A stretch of DNA of 64,000 bases, taken from assembly GCF_023091745.1 (NCBI RefSeq), contig NC_068912.1, positions 56,634,567 through 56,698,566 on the forward strand. Reading direction: 5' to 3'. The notes beneath the pieces are model-generated. The model saw nothing but the letters and a program-made list of their open reading frames with translations. It was not told where the DNA came from and did not search any database. A program made the translations under genes and the position numbers. Positions 21,836 through 32,281 of this stretch are shown here, one piece after another; within the stretch, counting starts at the first letter, position 1; the number at the start of each line of letters is the position of its first letter. This DNA comes from Budorcas taxicolor (taxonomy: Eukaryota > Chordata > Mammalia > Artiodactyla > Bovidae).

Positions 21836-22429
21836 CCAGCTTAGATGCAACATCACCTCTCAAAAAAAGCGGATGGCAAGGAATTTGAAGCCATCTGTAA
21901 TCTACCATATTGCCCTACATCAAGCAAAGGCAACAGGTCCAGAATTTCTGACTGGCCTTTGTGTTCCTGGACCTGTGAGGTGTTGGGTGAGAATGATACT
22001 ATGATGATACCCAAGGCCGTAAGGAGTTTGGAAGTGGGCAATGATAAAAGGCAAGGACAAGGGCATTGAACATCTGAGGGAGGGAGCTACCTAGCAAAGT
22101 TCCCAGGAAAGCTCAGAAACCATACTGGCCCTAATAAAAGACTAAAATGTTATCCATCTGGGCCAAGGATTCAGAGCAGACTCAGATCTCCAGAGGAGAT
22201 CACAGAATCAATGGACACGCACTGAACATTGGACAGTGGGCAAGCATTTTAAGTGAATGAACACATCCAGTTTCCATCTGCACTTGAGGAGCCATCAAAT
22301 GGCCAGTGAAACAGAAAGATACTCAAGTGTGTCTGATACTATTCTTGAGCCTAAAAATATTGAACATATCATACAATCATACTCATTATATGACCTAAGA
22401 CCTTTAGGGTAACCCTTTTTCCCCATCTG
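21836..22429. other. Unique DNA, no gene seen
   Basis: No family or coding signal recognised. It may partly be decayed LTR sequence continuing from the left. Confidence 0.35.
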
Positions 22430-22879
22430 TAACTCATTCATTCACTTATTCATTCATGCAATAAATTATTACTGAGCACCTACTGGGAATGAAACACTGT
22501 TCTGTGGGCTGCGGATACAGCAGTGAACAAATAGAAAATCCTGACCTCTATGAAGTTTGCATTTTCTTAGAGTGAATAAGAATACCCAAATAAGCAAGTA
22601 AATTACACAACATCTCATAGTGATACAAAGGGAGCTAGAAAGTGTGTATTGAGGTGTGGGGGGCAATTTTATTTAAAAACACTAGTCAAAGGAGGCCTCC
22701 TGGAAGAGATGACATTTGAACAAAGGTGTGAAGGAGAGGCAGTGAGCTCCGCCTATATCTGGGAGAAGGGCATCCCATGCAGAGGAAATTCCTGAGCAGA
22801 AGCATGCCTGGGTGCTACTGTGCTGAGTACAGAGAGCAAGGGTAGAAACGTTCGCTCTTTGATTCATTAATTTAACAGT
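22430..22879 (-). mobile_element. L2-like LINE 3' region, antisense
   Basis: Starts with the reverse of the terminal repeat (ATTCATTCACTTATTCATTC), then TATTACTGAGCACCTACTGG, GGATACAGCAGTGAACAAAT, GGAGGCCTCCTGGAAGAGAT, GACATTTGAACAAAGGTGTG, TATCTGGGAGAAGGGCAT and AGCATGCCTGGGTGCTACTG. It has the same order as the other long antisense copies at 4090 and 28300. It is cut on the right by the BovB. Confidence 0.65.
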
Positions 22880-24133
22880 ATCTCAAAATTCTCCAAGCCA
22901 GGCTTCAGCAATACATGAACTGTGAAATTCCAGATGTTCAAGCTGGTTTTAGAAAAGGCAGAGGAACCAGAGATCAAATTGCCAACATCTGCTGGATCAT
23001 CGAAAAAGCAAGAGAGTTCCAGAAAACATCTATTTCTGCTTTATTGACTATGCCAAAGCCTTTGACTGTGTGGATCACAATCAACTGTGGAAAATTATGA
23101 AAGAGATGGGAATACCAGACCACCTGACCTGCCTCTTGAGAAACCTATATGCAGGTGAGGAAGCAACAGTTAGAACTGGACATGGAACAACAGACTGGTT
23201 CCAAATAGGAAAAGGAGTACGTCAAGGCTGTATATTGTCACTCTGCTTATTTAACTTATATGCAGAGTATATCATGAGAAACGCTGGGCTGGAAGAAGCA
23301 CAAGCTGAAATCAAGATTGCCAGGAGAAATATCAATAACCTCAGATATGCAGATGATACCACCCTTATGGCAGAAAGTGAAGAGGAACTCAAAAGCCTCT
23401 TGATGAAAGTGAAAGAGGAAAGTGAAAAAGTTGGCTTAAAGCTCAACATTCAGAAAATGAAGATCATGGCATCTGGTCCCATCATTTCATGGGACATAGA
23501 TGGGGAAACAGTGGAAACAGTGTCAGACGTTATTTTTTTGGGCTCCAAAATCACTGCAGATGGTGACTGCAGCCATGAAATTAAAAGACGCTTACTCCTT
23601 GGAAGCAAAGTTATGACCAACCTAGACAGCATATTGAAAAGCAGAGACATTACTTTGCCAACTAAGGTCCGTCTAGTCAAGGCGATGGTTTTTTCCAGTA
23701 GTCATGTATGGATGTGAGAGTTGGACTGTGAAGAAATCTGAGCACCGAAGAATTGATGCTTTTGAACTGTGGTGTTGGAGAAGACTCTTGAGAGTCCCTT
23801 GGACTGCAAGGAGATCCAACCAGTCCATTCTGAAGGAGATCAGCCCTGGGATTTCTTTGGAGGGAATGATGCTGAAGCTGAAACTCCAGTACTTTGGCCA
23901 CCTTCTGTGAAGAGTTGATTCATTGGAACAGACTCTGATCCTGGGAGGGATTGGGGACAGGAGGAGAAGGGGATGACAGAGCATGAGATGGCTGGATGGC
24001 ATCACTGACTCAATGGACGTGAGTCTGAGTGAACTCCAGGAGTTGGTGATGGATAGGGAGGCCTGGCGTGCTGCGGTTCATGGGGTTGCAAAGAGTCGGA
24101 CACGACTGAGGGACTGAACTGACTGAACTGATG
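22880..24133 (+). mobile_element. BovB LINE, 5'-truncated, 1.25 kb
   Basis: The longest BovB in the window. It enters at ATCTCAAAATTCTCCAAGCC, upstream of the RT palm, and runs to the canonical end (ACTGAGGGACTGAACTGACT) near 24133. A Bov-tA follows directly. The endonuclease half is missing. Coding capacity is described in the pseudogene entry. Confidence 0.93.
22915..23910 (+). pseudogene. BovB reverse transcriptase remnant, frameshifted
   Basis: RT motifs appear in order but in three frames. VQAGFRKGRGTRDQIANICW occupies 22915-23021. A one-base loss in the A run at 23022-23025 then shifts the frame. RT motif A (FIDYAKAFD, 23040-23066), GKGVRQGC and the catalytic YADD (23346-23357) follow in the second frame. 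A one-base gain in the T run 23689-23694 shifts it again into [15 protein letters not shown] at 23908-23910 replaces the codon that the copy at 12157 reads as CGA, in the HLMRR region. RTE-clade RT carries out target-primed reverse transcription. These breaks and the missing endonuclease make this copy inactive. Confidence 0.9.
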
Positions 24134-24143
24134 AAAACCCCAG

Positions 24144-24345
24144 GGCTTCCCAGGTGGCTCAGTGGTAAAGAATCTCCCTGCCAATGCAGGAGACTTGGGT
24201 CAGTTTCTGGGTCGAGAACATCCCTGGGAGGAGAAAATGGCAACCCATTCCAGTATTCTTGCTTGGGAAATCCCATGAACAGAGAAGTCTGGAGGGCTAT
24301 AGACTATGGGGTGGCAAAGAGTCGGACACGACTGAGCATGCACAC
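24144..24345 (+). mobile_element. Bov-tA SINE
   Basis: Complete sense element with head GGGCTTCCCAGGTGGCTCAG, AAGAATCTCCCTGCCAATGC, BovB-derived CCAGTATTCTTGCTTGGGAA and GGCAAAGAGTCGGACACGAC, and end CTGAGCATGCACACACTCAC. It lies only about ten bases from the BovB terminus. Confidence 0.94.
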
Positions 24346-24475
24346 ACTCACTCATTAAACACCTACTACTCACCAGCGTTATACCCAACACTGGGTGTAC
24401 AGAGATACATAGGTCACTTACCCCACAGGAGTCGAAAATCTAGAACAGGAGACAGGCAAACAAAACTCCTGACAC
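24346..24475 (-). mobile_element. L2-like LINE 3' end, antisense
   Basis: CATTAAACACCTACTACTCA, AACACTGGGTGTACAGAGAT and ACTTACCCCACAGGAGTC resemble the reverse L2-type tail. It may be a separate insertion or the remainder of the 22430 copy beyond the BovB and SINE. Confidence 0.45.
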
Positions 24476-26009
24476 AGCATTTAAAACCATGATGATGGGA
24501 GTAAGCAGTCTCTCCGCAGGCACATTGCTCCGCTTAGCCAAAAATGTCTGTTCTCAGTCCATCTGTCGATGGATCAGAGAGGCAAGGGTTGTGTTTTGTA
24601 CTTGAAATAGAATCTTCCCATTTTCTCAAATATTACAGAATCAAGATTTTTATTAAATGCAAATTTTATTGTTGTACTTTAAAGCAAAAGTACTGGGTAA
24701 ACTGCATAATATAATCATCATATGAATATCACTTTGAATTAGTATTGCAGATACTTCTAACTACTTAATTATTTATTTTTAAAATATATTCCAATATTTT
24801 AATTATGTTCAGTTAAGTGTACTTGAATATTTGCAGCACTCTGCATTATTTATATTAGAGAAAAAGCAGCCTAAATCAACGCGCTCTGGCATTCCATAAT
24901 TTGTGCTTGCATATCTCTAAAGTAGATTTATATATAGCTATCAAATGGTTATTCTGGATATGCTATGATTTAAAATTTTTATCTGAATTTTATTTTAATG
25001 TACCACAAAAATAAAATTTATTGGTTTCTTTATACCAGTAAGTGTCTTATCTGATTATTCATATTCAATATTTGCAGAATACTAACTAGAGCTGCACACT
25101 TTTCAATTAGATACAAATGGGTAGATTTCAAATCCCCCTTCCTAACCCCCAGCCCACTCCACCTGCCCCCCGCATTCCTGGAAATATTCTAGATTTGGAT
25201 GGTACAAATTCTCTAGCAGCTCGAGGGTAAAGAATAAGGGGAAACGTATCAGCTTAGAACAACACCATTACAAACAGAGAAAGAGGAGATATTAGAAACC
25301 CCCAGGGAATTTACTATCCTGTACCGAGGAGCACAGTGTATTACTGCTTAAAGGAAAGAATTTGGATGGAGAAGCCTACACAGATGTGGGCTCTGCTATA
25401 ACTGGCCTGAAAAATAATGAGATCTGCTCTGTTCTTTGGTATCTGTCCAATGTCTTTCCTAGTTTCTAAATTCATTTAAGAGTCATTTCTGCATAGAGGA
25501 TAAAAAATATTAAAGTTACAGTATTTCAGTAACCCACTTTATGTCATACAAATCCAGTGGACAGACGCTTACTAAAGAGATTACAGTTTGAATACTTAAT
25601 CCCAATTTGGATGTTTTTAAACAAGCCAAACCTGGCCTTAAATGCAATGTGCACAATTTAGCTAAGCAGAAAACACTAATGCACAAACATGACCATAAAT
25701 GTAGCCACAGAATGTGGTAGGTGGAAGCCACCCAATAGCCACCTCTGCACATCACTCATTCCAATCAAAGGCTGAGTGAGTAACAAACATGCCCATTTCC
25801 AGGTCGAAGGTACAGGTGGCTTATGACAGACTGTCTCAAAGCCTGGGAAAGAGAAGCTACTTAGAATGACAGTCACTTTAAACACCAGGGCTAGGTTAGC
25901 AGTTTTATTCAGCCAGGGTTTGGACTTCCAATCTCTCCTACTTTCCTTGGATTCTCTCTCTGAAAAAAGGACCAGTATATTCTCAATGTTCAGGAATGCG
26001 GTTTGTACC
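24476..26009. other. Unique AT-rich DNA, no gene seen
   Basis: About 1.5 kb, strongly AT-rich at 24600-25080. No repeat or coding signal recognised. Confidence 0.4.
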
Positions 26010-26140
26010 CACATTAAGCAATGTCACAAGTATGGGTTTGGGGTTCAAATTTCTCCCCCACATTTGTTAGCTGGGCCACTTAAGTAAATTGCTTAATTCC
26101 TCTGTGCCTCTGTTCCATGTGTGTTCATTTGATACATAGT
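26010..26140 (+). repeat. MIR SINE (left part)
   Basis: GGGTTTGGGGTTCAAATTTC, TAGCTGGGCCACTTAAGTAA, TTGCTTAATTCCTCTGTGCC and TCTGTTCCATGTGTG follow the sense MIR order. The repeat resumes at 26666 after two SINE insertions. Confidence 0.75.
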
Positions 26141-26152
26141 AGTTGTAATAGG

Positions 26153-26428
26153 CGGAGAAGGCAATGGCACCCCACTCCAGAACTCTTGCCTGGAAAACCC
26201 CATGGATGGAGGAGCCTGGTAGGCTGCAGTCCATGGGGTTGCGAAGAGTCGGACACGACCAAGCAACTTCACTTTCACTTTTCACTTTCATGCATTGGAG
26301 AAGGAAATGGCAACCCACTCCAGTGTTCTTGCCTGGAGAATCCCAGGGACGGGGGAGCCTGGTGGGCTGCCGTCTATGGGGTCGCACAGAGTCGGACACA
26401 ACTGAAGCGACTTAGCAGCAGCAGCAGC
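26153..26428 (+). mobile_element. Bov-A2 SINE, full dimer
   Basis: Two Bov-A monomers in tandem: CGGAGAAGGCAATGGCACCC to CAACTTCACTTTCACTTTTC, then TGCATTGGAGAAGGAAATGG to GAAGCGACTTAGCAGCAGCA. The linker and (CAG)n end are typical. It is flanked by AGTTGTAATAGG at 26141-26152 and 26429-26440 (the leading AG may belong to the CAG tail). The low divergence suggests a young insertion. Confidence 0.95.
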
Positions 26429-26440
26429 AGTTGTAATAGG

Positions 26441-26653
26441 GGCTTCTGTGGAAGCTCAGCGGTAAAGAATTTGCCTCAACACAAGAGATGGGGGTTCGAT
26501 TCCTGGGTCAGGAATGTCCCCTGGAGGAGGGCATGGCAACCCACTCCAGTGTTCTTGCCTGGAGAATCCCATGGACAGAGGAGCCTGGTAGGCTGCAGTC
26601 CATGGGGTCGCAAAGAGTCGGAATGACTGAAGTCACTGAGCACGCACACTCAC
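26441..26653 (+). mobile_element. Bov-tA SINE
   Basis: Sense element with head GGCTTCTGTGGAAGCTCAGC, GGGTTCGATTCCTGGGTCAG, CCAGTGTTCTTGCCTGGAGA and CATGGGGTCGCAAAGAGTCG, ending GAGCACGCACACTCAC. The right flank AGTTGTAATAGG (26654-26665) is the same target sequence that brackets the Bov-A2 to its left. Confidence 0.95.
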
Positions 26654-26665
26654 AGTTGTAATAGG

Positions 26666-26745
26666 CTCGTGATATAAAGTCATTTTGAGAATTCAAAGGT
26701 ACTTAGAACACTGCCTGGGCCCTGAGAATAAGGTCTAACCATTAT
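26666..26745 (+). repeat. MIR SINE (right part)
   Basis: AAGGTACTTAGAACACTGCC followed by TGGGCCCTGAGAATAAGG is the 3' part of the sense MIR begun at 26010. Confidence 0.7.
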
Positions 26746-27724
26746 CACTGAGGATACTAGTGGAAAACCAGAGGCCAGGGGTTCTAGCAATGCTCTGTAT
26801 GGTAGTAGTTTGAGGGGGCGGGGGGCAGATCATCATCTCTCCAGTCTGACCCTGTTGTCTGCTTCATCCCCTTCATTTTCCTTGCCCTTTGCCTTCCTCT
26901 TCAATCACTGTTCAAAGTAAGTGAACTCAACAGATATTTGTTGGGTGAATAAGCTGTCAGGCTACTAACATGCAGGGCAGCAAAGACACCATATGCTTCA
27001 GAGACAACCTATGAGGGAAAAGCACTTATAGCTGTTTCTTGTACGTATTCTGGTGAATAAAATTTGACTGGGTAAAATACCACAAGAAGGAATGGGAGAA
27101 AAGGGAAGGAAGGACAGAGGAGAGAGGAACAAAGGATGAGAGAAGGGTAGGAGGGAGGGAAAGAAAACCAGAGAGAGATGGAGCACACCTTCCTGCCTTG
27201 GGGAAGCTGGCAGCAATAACTGCAGTGTCACGATAAAAATGAGTGGTTAAAAATAACACACTTTGCTTTGTTTAACTCATAATCAAGACCTATTTGCATG
27301 TCATACTGAACACGGCAATAAAATTATGAATTTCACATTTCAACATGTCTTGTAAAAGAACTTCACAATAATAAACACTTCCATTCTTCTCTTCCATACG
27401 TGGAAATAAAATCCTCACAAGAACTTGAAATACCAGTTAAAAAATCCCAAGGATTTTGTTTCTTACTCTGGAAACTTCAGTAATTTCATTTACAATTGGT
27501 CCTATTAAAATATCACAATTTTATCATCACAAAAAGAAAACTCATTTTTTCCCACCTTGAGTTTCTCATCTAACTCAGAGAGTGGTCAAATCAAGCTAGA
27601 AACTAGGAGACATGTCTAACTCTCCCTTTTCCTCCCCACGATAAGAGAATTGAACAACCCATGGCCACACAAGAAGCCAGGACTCGTGAGGTCTCATCCC
27701 ACCTCATCTGTGCGTCCCTGACTC
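26746..27724. other. Unique DNA with a polypurine tract
   Basis: Contains a purine-rich stretch of about 90 bases at 27091-27181 (GGGAGAAAAGGGAAGGAAGG and similar) and a G-rich patch near 26814-26826. No gene or repeat family recognised. Confidence 0.45.
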
Positions 27725-27845
27725 TTCAACAGGTGCCCTTAATTATAAAATAGAAATCATCTCCGTGGGATAGCTTTATAGCAGTGGTTAGGTAAGGAAG
27801 GATTACGTTGGTAGAGTGATTAGTATAAAGCAAGTGCTCAAGCAA
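27725..27845 (+). repeat. MIR-like fragment
   Basis: TTATAAAATAGAAATCATCT, then GATTAGTATAAAGCAAGTGC and TCAAGCAATGTT resembles the 3' half of a sense MIR. Diverged. Confidence 0.5.
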
Positions 27846-27889
27846 TGTTAATATCAAAATCATTACCATCATTAGTATTTTTACGAAGC

Positions 27890-28000
27890 AGAGAAGTGAT
27901 CTTGGAAAAGTCCTTTAACCTCTCGTCTCTTTTTCCTTATCTATAAAGCCAGAGTTCAGATAAGATTCTAAGGTCATTTCTGGCTATAAAACAGATATAT
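27890..28000 (+). repeat. MIR SINE fragment
   Basis: GTGATCTTGGAAAAGTCCTT, TAACCTCTCGTCTCTTTTTC and CTTATCTATAAAGCCAGAGT match the MIR core in sense orientation. Confidence 0.65.
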
Positions 28001-28002
28001 TC

Positions 28003-28225
28003 GTGAAGAGCTTTGTAGGTTACAAAGCACTTTCGTGTACCTTCTCTCATTCATTCTTTGCTACCCTTTGGGGACAAGTGGTACAGTTTCCCATTTAAAG
28101 ATTAGGAAATAGAGACTAAAAATAGCTAAGGAACTGGTCCAAAATAATTTATGTCAATTGATGGAAAAGTCGGGACTTAAACCCTGGTTTTCTGACATGA
28201 ACACCATGTTCTTTTCCATGCTAAT
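28003..28225 (-). repeat. MIR SINE, antisense
   Basis: AAAGCACTTTCGTGTACCTT, TTTCCCATTTAAAGATTAGG, AAATAGAGACTAAAAATAGC, GTCGGGACTTAAACCCTGGT and GAACACCATGTTCTTTTCCA give the MIR order in reverse, to the tRNA-like end. Confidence 0.75.
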
Positions 28226-28299
28226 TCTATCCCCTGAGCTGCCTGCGTTGACCCCATGCTTCCCATGTCTAGTGCCACCATTACTATTCAGACCCTTAT

Positions 28300-28450
28300 T
28301 CACTTATTTATTTACTTACTCACTCAACCAATATTTGTTGAATTCCAGGAACTGAGACAGACATTGAGAATATAATGGTGGGCAAAAAAGATATAGTCCT
28401 TCCCTCATGGAGTCTATGGTCTAACAGAGGAGTAAGAGTGTCATGGAAAT
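28300..28450 (-). mobile_element. L2-like LINE 3' end, antisense (part 1)
   Basis: TTATTCACTTATTTATTTAC, ACTCACTCAACCAATATTTG, AGAATATAATGGTGGGCAAA and CCTTCCCTCATGGAGTCTAT are the reverse L2-type tail. It is interrupted by a Bov-tA and continues at 28669. Confidence 0.7.
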
Positions 28451-28452
28451 AA

Positions 28453-28668
28453 TTATTCTTCCCTGGTGACTCAGATGGTAAAGCATCTATCTGCCTACAG
28501 TGCGGGAGACCCGGGTTCAATCCCTGGGTCGGGAAGATCTCCTAGAGAAGGGAATGGCAACCCACTCCAGTATTCTTGCCTGGAAAATCTCATGGACGGA
28601 GGAGCCTGGTAGGCTACAGTCCATGGCGTCGCAAAGAGTCAGACACGACTGAGCAACTTCACTTTGGA
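28453..28668 (+). mobile_element. Bov-tA SINE
   Basis: Complete sense element: TTCCCTGGTGACTCAGATGG, GACCCGGGTTCAATCCCTGG, CCAGTATTCTTGCCTGGAAA, CAAAGAGTCAGACACGACTG. Flanks TCATGGAAAT (28441-28450) and TCATGGTAAT (28669-28678) are a one-mismatch target-site duplication inside the L2-like LINE. Confidence 0.95.
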
Positions 28669-29235
28669 TCATGGTAATGAAATGCATATCAGAGTCTGAA
28701 AACATGTAATAAAATAACAGGATTTGGCATATACTAGAGAAGTTTGTGAATGATTCCCCAAGAAAATGACTTGAGTTATGCCCAAAGGAAGAAGCGTGGT
28801 AAGAAGAGTCTGCCAGACAGAATGAAGAGTATATGCAAAGGCCCTGATTTGGGAGGGAGCATGGTACATTCAAAAGAGTCAGAGAAGAATATTGCAGGGA
28901 AAACTACAAGAGTGAGGAGCACAGTGATTCAGAATTATGCTGGTCAGGCAGGCCAAGACAAGGCCACATAAGGTCATAGCGACCAAGCTATTTACCTTTA
29001 TCTTAAGAGCAGTGAGAAGCAGAAAAACAATGTGATCAGATTTTAATTTTGTGAAGACCATTCCGGTTGTGGTGTCTCCAGTATGTATGGGGCAGGGCAA
29101 GAGTGGATGTAAATGGATGTTTGGGAAGCTGTTGCAGTGTTCAGGTGAGAGAAGACTGAGAGAAGCTACAGAGATAGCGGAGATGGAGAGAAATTGGTAG
29201 ACCAAGTCAACGGAGTATTGTGGTGGACTAGATAT
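28669..29235 (-). mobile_element. L2-like LINE, antisense (part 2)
   Basis: Continues with GCAAAGGCCCTGATTTGGGA, GTCAGGCAGGCCAAGACAAG, AGAAAAACAATGTGATCAGA and TGTTGCAGTGTTCAGGTGAG, in the same order as the antisense copies at 4451 and 22430. Confidence 0.55.
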
Positions 29236-29461
29236 AGGGTAATTTTGACAGGTTCCCTTTTGTTCTTCCTGCATCTGCTCTTTTCAGTTTATGAGCCATT
29301 CTGTGGCCACTGCAAAACAATCCATCTTTCAGTGGTTTTTCCTCCAAAGAATACTCATTGCTCATTTTCTACATATGGTGTTTTCCTATTATCTAGAATT
29401 CCCTCTGTTCTCCATTTACTTTCAAATTATATCCATCTTAATGTGATGCTTAAGTCCATCC
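29236..29461 (+). mobile_element. Possible L2-like LINE segment, sense
   Basis: TTTTCCTATTATCTAGAATT, CCCTCTGTTCTCCATTTACT and ATATCCATCTTAATGTGATG have the flavour of the sense L2 3' region. It would make the antisense piece at 29462 an insertion into it. Weakly supported. Confidence 0.35.
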
Positions 29462-29585
29462 TCATTCATTAACAATCATCCAATATTTGTTGAACACTTA
29501 CTATATTCCAGGCATTGTTTTAGGTGATAGAGATACAGTGGTGAGTAAAAAATATTCCCTGACCTAATGGAACTTTTGTTCTACA
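29462..29585 (-). mobile_element. L2-like LINE 3' end, antisense
   Basis: TCATTCATTAACAATCATCC, AATATTTGTTGAACACTTAC, TATATTCCAGGCATTGTTTT and GAGATACAGTGGTGAGTAAA are a clear reverse L2-type tail. Confidence 0.7.
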
Positions 29586-29923
29586 CCTCTTTGATTCCCT
29601 CTCTCTTAGAAACCATATCATACACGTTAGTGTTGTCTTTTTTTCTATTTGTCTCATAGTAATAATCTTGCCTCCTCAGATAAAATTAAGCCTCCCTGAA
29701 GCAATGACGAATGTCTTCATTGCTTCCAAATTTTCATAACCACCCACAACATATAAGAACTTAAATGACTCAAAAAGATTGGTTGTAATATAAAAACTTT
29801 ATATTTTTATCACTGAAGACAAAATGCTTTCACAGTCACTATATCATTAGGACATCTCTAAGTCATAAAGTACTATTAGAAATGTGTTGGTGCTATTATT
29901 AATGTTAATATTGTTATTACTAT
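29586..29923. other. AT-rich DNA, possible L2-like remains
   Basis: CCTCCCTGAAGCAATGACGA at about 29692 resembles the L2-type 3' end in sense, but the rest is not recognised. The target sequence of the next Bov-tA (TTATTACTAT) lies at 29914-29923. Confidence 0.3.
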
Positions 29924-30132
29924 GAAGTGAAGTCACTCAGTCGTGTCCGACTCTTTGCAGCCCCATGGACTGTAGCCTACTACACTCCTCTGTCCATGGG
30001 ATTTTCCAGGCAAGAGTACTGGAGTGGGTTACCATTTCCTTCTCCAGAGGATGTTCCTGACCCAGGGATCGAACCCAGGTCTCCCGCACTGTAGGCAGAC
30101 GCTTTACCATCTGAGCCGCCAGGGAAATCCTA
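29924..30132 (-). mobile_element. Bov-tA SINE, antisense
   Basis: Complete reverse element: GAAGTGAAGTCACTCAGTCG, GCAGCCCCATGGACTGTAGC, AGAGTACTGGAGTGGGTTAC, GATCGAACCCAGGTCTCCCG and head GAGCCGCCAGGGAAATCC. A perfect 10-bp duplication TTATTACTAT flanks it at 29914-29923 and 30133-30142. Confidence 0.96.
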
Positions 30133-30142
30133 TTATTACTAT

Positions 30143-31829
30143 AGGCTCACAATATCTACTGACTAAAGCGTAAGTCTCTTCCCAGTCTTAATTCTGGTGG
30201 GTTGTCAATAATAATTATTTCACACCTGAGAAGCTACATGTAAGATAATATTTCTTTGTTAGAAAATCCAGTTGCCATCACTGAAGAAGAATGGGCATTC
30301 GCTGACAGTAATCTAAAATAACAGACATCAAAGGTATGTAAATCCTCATTTACTCCTCTAGCATGCTACAAGAAGGCAAAGTTCCAAAGGAAAACCTCCC
30401 CATAGTTGCTCCAGCTCACCTTTCAAGATAGCCCTTCTATTTTTGAAACTGTAATTTTTACTTGTTGGGAGATTGTCCAACCCAGTTCCAAACACACTGT
30501 GAGCTGGTCCCCAGACTCAGAAGGCTTTTTGACATCCTGTCTACAATGGTTAATCCATCCTCAGTTCCCCAACCTATGGAGAACAAGGATAAAGACAGCC
30601 CCCTTTTACCCAGATTTAACTTTGTGGAAGCCAACAGAATAACAGACTTGGAAAGAAAATGAAATGCAATTTGTTGACAAAGACATGTTTTTCCCCTTTA
30701 GAAACAAGCATTGAAATTCAGTGTGTCAATAAAGCCTCCACATTTTCTTCTATCACAACTAATATCTCCTAGTGACCTGACTTGATTGAAGGTTTTGCAT
30801 GAATCTTAAATGAGAGCAGAACTGAAAAAGCTCTAGGAATACCAGACACCTACAGTTGCCACACTACATATTAAATAACTGAGAAACATATGTCTTAAGT
30901 GGCATATTGCTTCATATTTTTCTAGAGAAATATCGGAGTTGATTATCAGGGACTTAAAGAACAACACAAACAGCCACATTAAAAACTATAAGGACTCCAA
31001 AAGTCTATGAAAATTAATTTCAGAGGCACATGTTTTAATAGAATCTATTGTGGCATGAGGCTGAAAAGTCATTAAATATAGTGTTTTACAATGTAGTTTA
31101 ATCATTTAAACTCATCTCCAGTTTGGCATTTAAATTGCTAGCTGATTATATCATTTTCATGGACACATTTGGAGGTGTCTATTTTTGCCCTATTTTCTTG
31201 GAATTTCTGCTGTTCTTGGCTACAGATGATTAGTCCACAGGTACACATTTGACCCCAGTTGGGTCAACCAGGTTCTCTTACTGGGTATTTGGAGCTGAAA
31301 CCAGGAGAATATTTATTAGACTCTATAGGTGCCTAGATATATAACATATAGTTTCTTCATGTGATCTGAGAAAACAATAAACCCATAGGGAGTTTGTGGG
31401 AGAGGGAGAGAGAAAGAGGGAAAGAAAGAGAGAGGGAGGAAGAGGAGGAGAAGGAGGTGGCAAATGAATACATAAGAGCAGAAATGAGAAATAAAGCAAC
31501 CTTTTTAAGTTTCTAGCTCCATCTGCACATTGTTAGAGCTCGGCGTTGAAGCCACTGGCCGATGAACTCACAAGTATAGGTAGTGTGCTAAATGGGAGCG
31601 AGTTTTTCGCTAGCACCTCGAGGGTCTCTGGCCTAAAGAATGGAGTTTGATAGTAATACTTGCTATAAAAGTATAATTTTAACATGAGAGCTTTAAGGAG
31701 AGATGAAGACATTTAAAAAATAGCCTGTGCTTTCTTCTGCTTTTTCCCGGTACTTCTTACTCTTCTCAGGCATTACTTGATCTTTCTGTTTTCAAACTAA
31801 CTTGATGTATCCTGTTGCAAGATCCTAGG
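30143..31829. other. Unique DNA, no gene seen
   Basis: No family or coding signal recognised. Contains a polypurine (GGGAGA/GAAAGA) tract of about 65 bases at 31397-31462 and a small bulged hairpin at 31585-31616. Confidence 0.4.
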
Positions 31830-32281
31830 AAGGGAGCTCACTTAGTGGGTCTAATGTGGTGGATGCTCATTTGGGAAGTCCTGCACACGTGTGGGTGCCA
31901 TCTCCTGTGAACACCCGTGGGAGGTCATGCCTGATCTCTGCTTCTACAGAGATCCTGAGCAGACTGAAAAGGAAGAGCAGGTGCTGGCTGAGAAGGCTGT
32001 GACCAAGGAGGAACTTCAGGGTGGATGTCCCACTCCAGCTCCAGAGTTCACTGCTGCTCAGCCTGAGGGGGTGGACTGGTCTGAAGGCTTGCAGGTGTCT
32101 TCTGCACCTGTTCAGCAGTTCCTCGCTCAGCCTGCCACTGCAGACTGGCCTGCAGCTCCACTGCTCAGGCCACTGAATGGGTAAGAAAAATTGCTAAGTG
32201 GTCTTGAACTGTTTTTCCACAAACTCTTACAATGAAAATTCAGTTGATGGAAAACAGTTTCTTTTAAAAAAAAAAAAAAAT
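31830..32281 (+). pseudogene. RPSA: RPSA (40S ribosomal protein SA) processed pseudogene
   Basis: The translation [20 protein letters not shown], then [29 protein letters not shown] and [16 protein letters not shown] is the acidic, repeat-containing C-terminus of ribosomal protein SA, normally about 295 residues. Only the last third is present, joined without introns to the 3' UTR (TGGAAAACAGTTTCTTTT) and a poly-A tract at 32267-32281, so this is a 5'-truncated retrocopy. Breaks relative to the known family: an extra base near 31892 just upstream of the open part; a loss of about 15 bases that removes one of the short DW-type repeats near 32121; and a missing C near 32158 that shifts the end into an early TAA at 32182-32184. 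There is no start codon and no promoter. L1 machinery normally makes such copies. Confidence 0.93.

Noticed and set aside
24131..24492. Overlapping frames on both strands
   Set aside because: SINE-derived reading frames of the Bov-tA at 24144-24345.
26117..26626. 169-codon frame
   Set aside because: Lies entirely within the Bov-A2 and Bov-tA SINEs, which are stop-poor when read in this direction; not a gene.
31397..31462. Polypurine tract as a possible triplex or promoter element
   Set aside because: Simple purine-rich sequence is common in mammalian intergenic DNA and nothing nearby suggests a start site.
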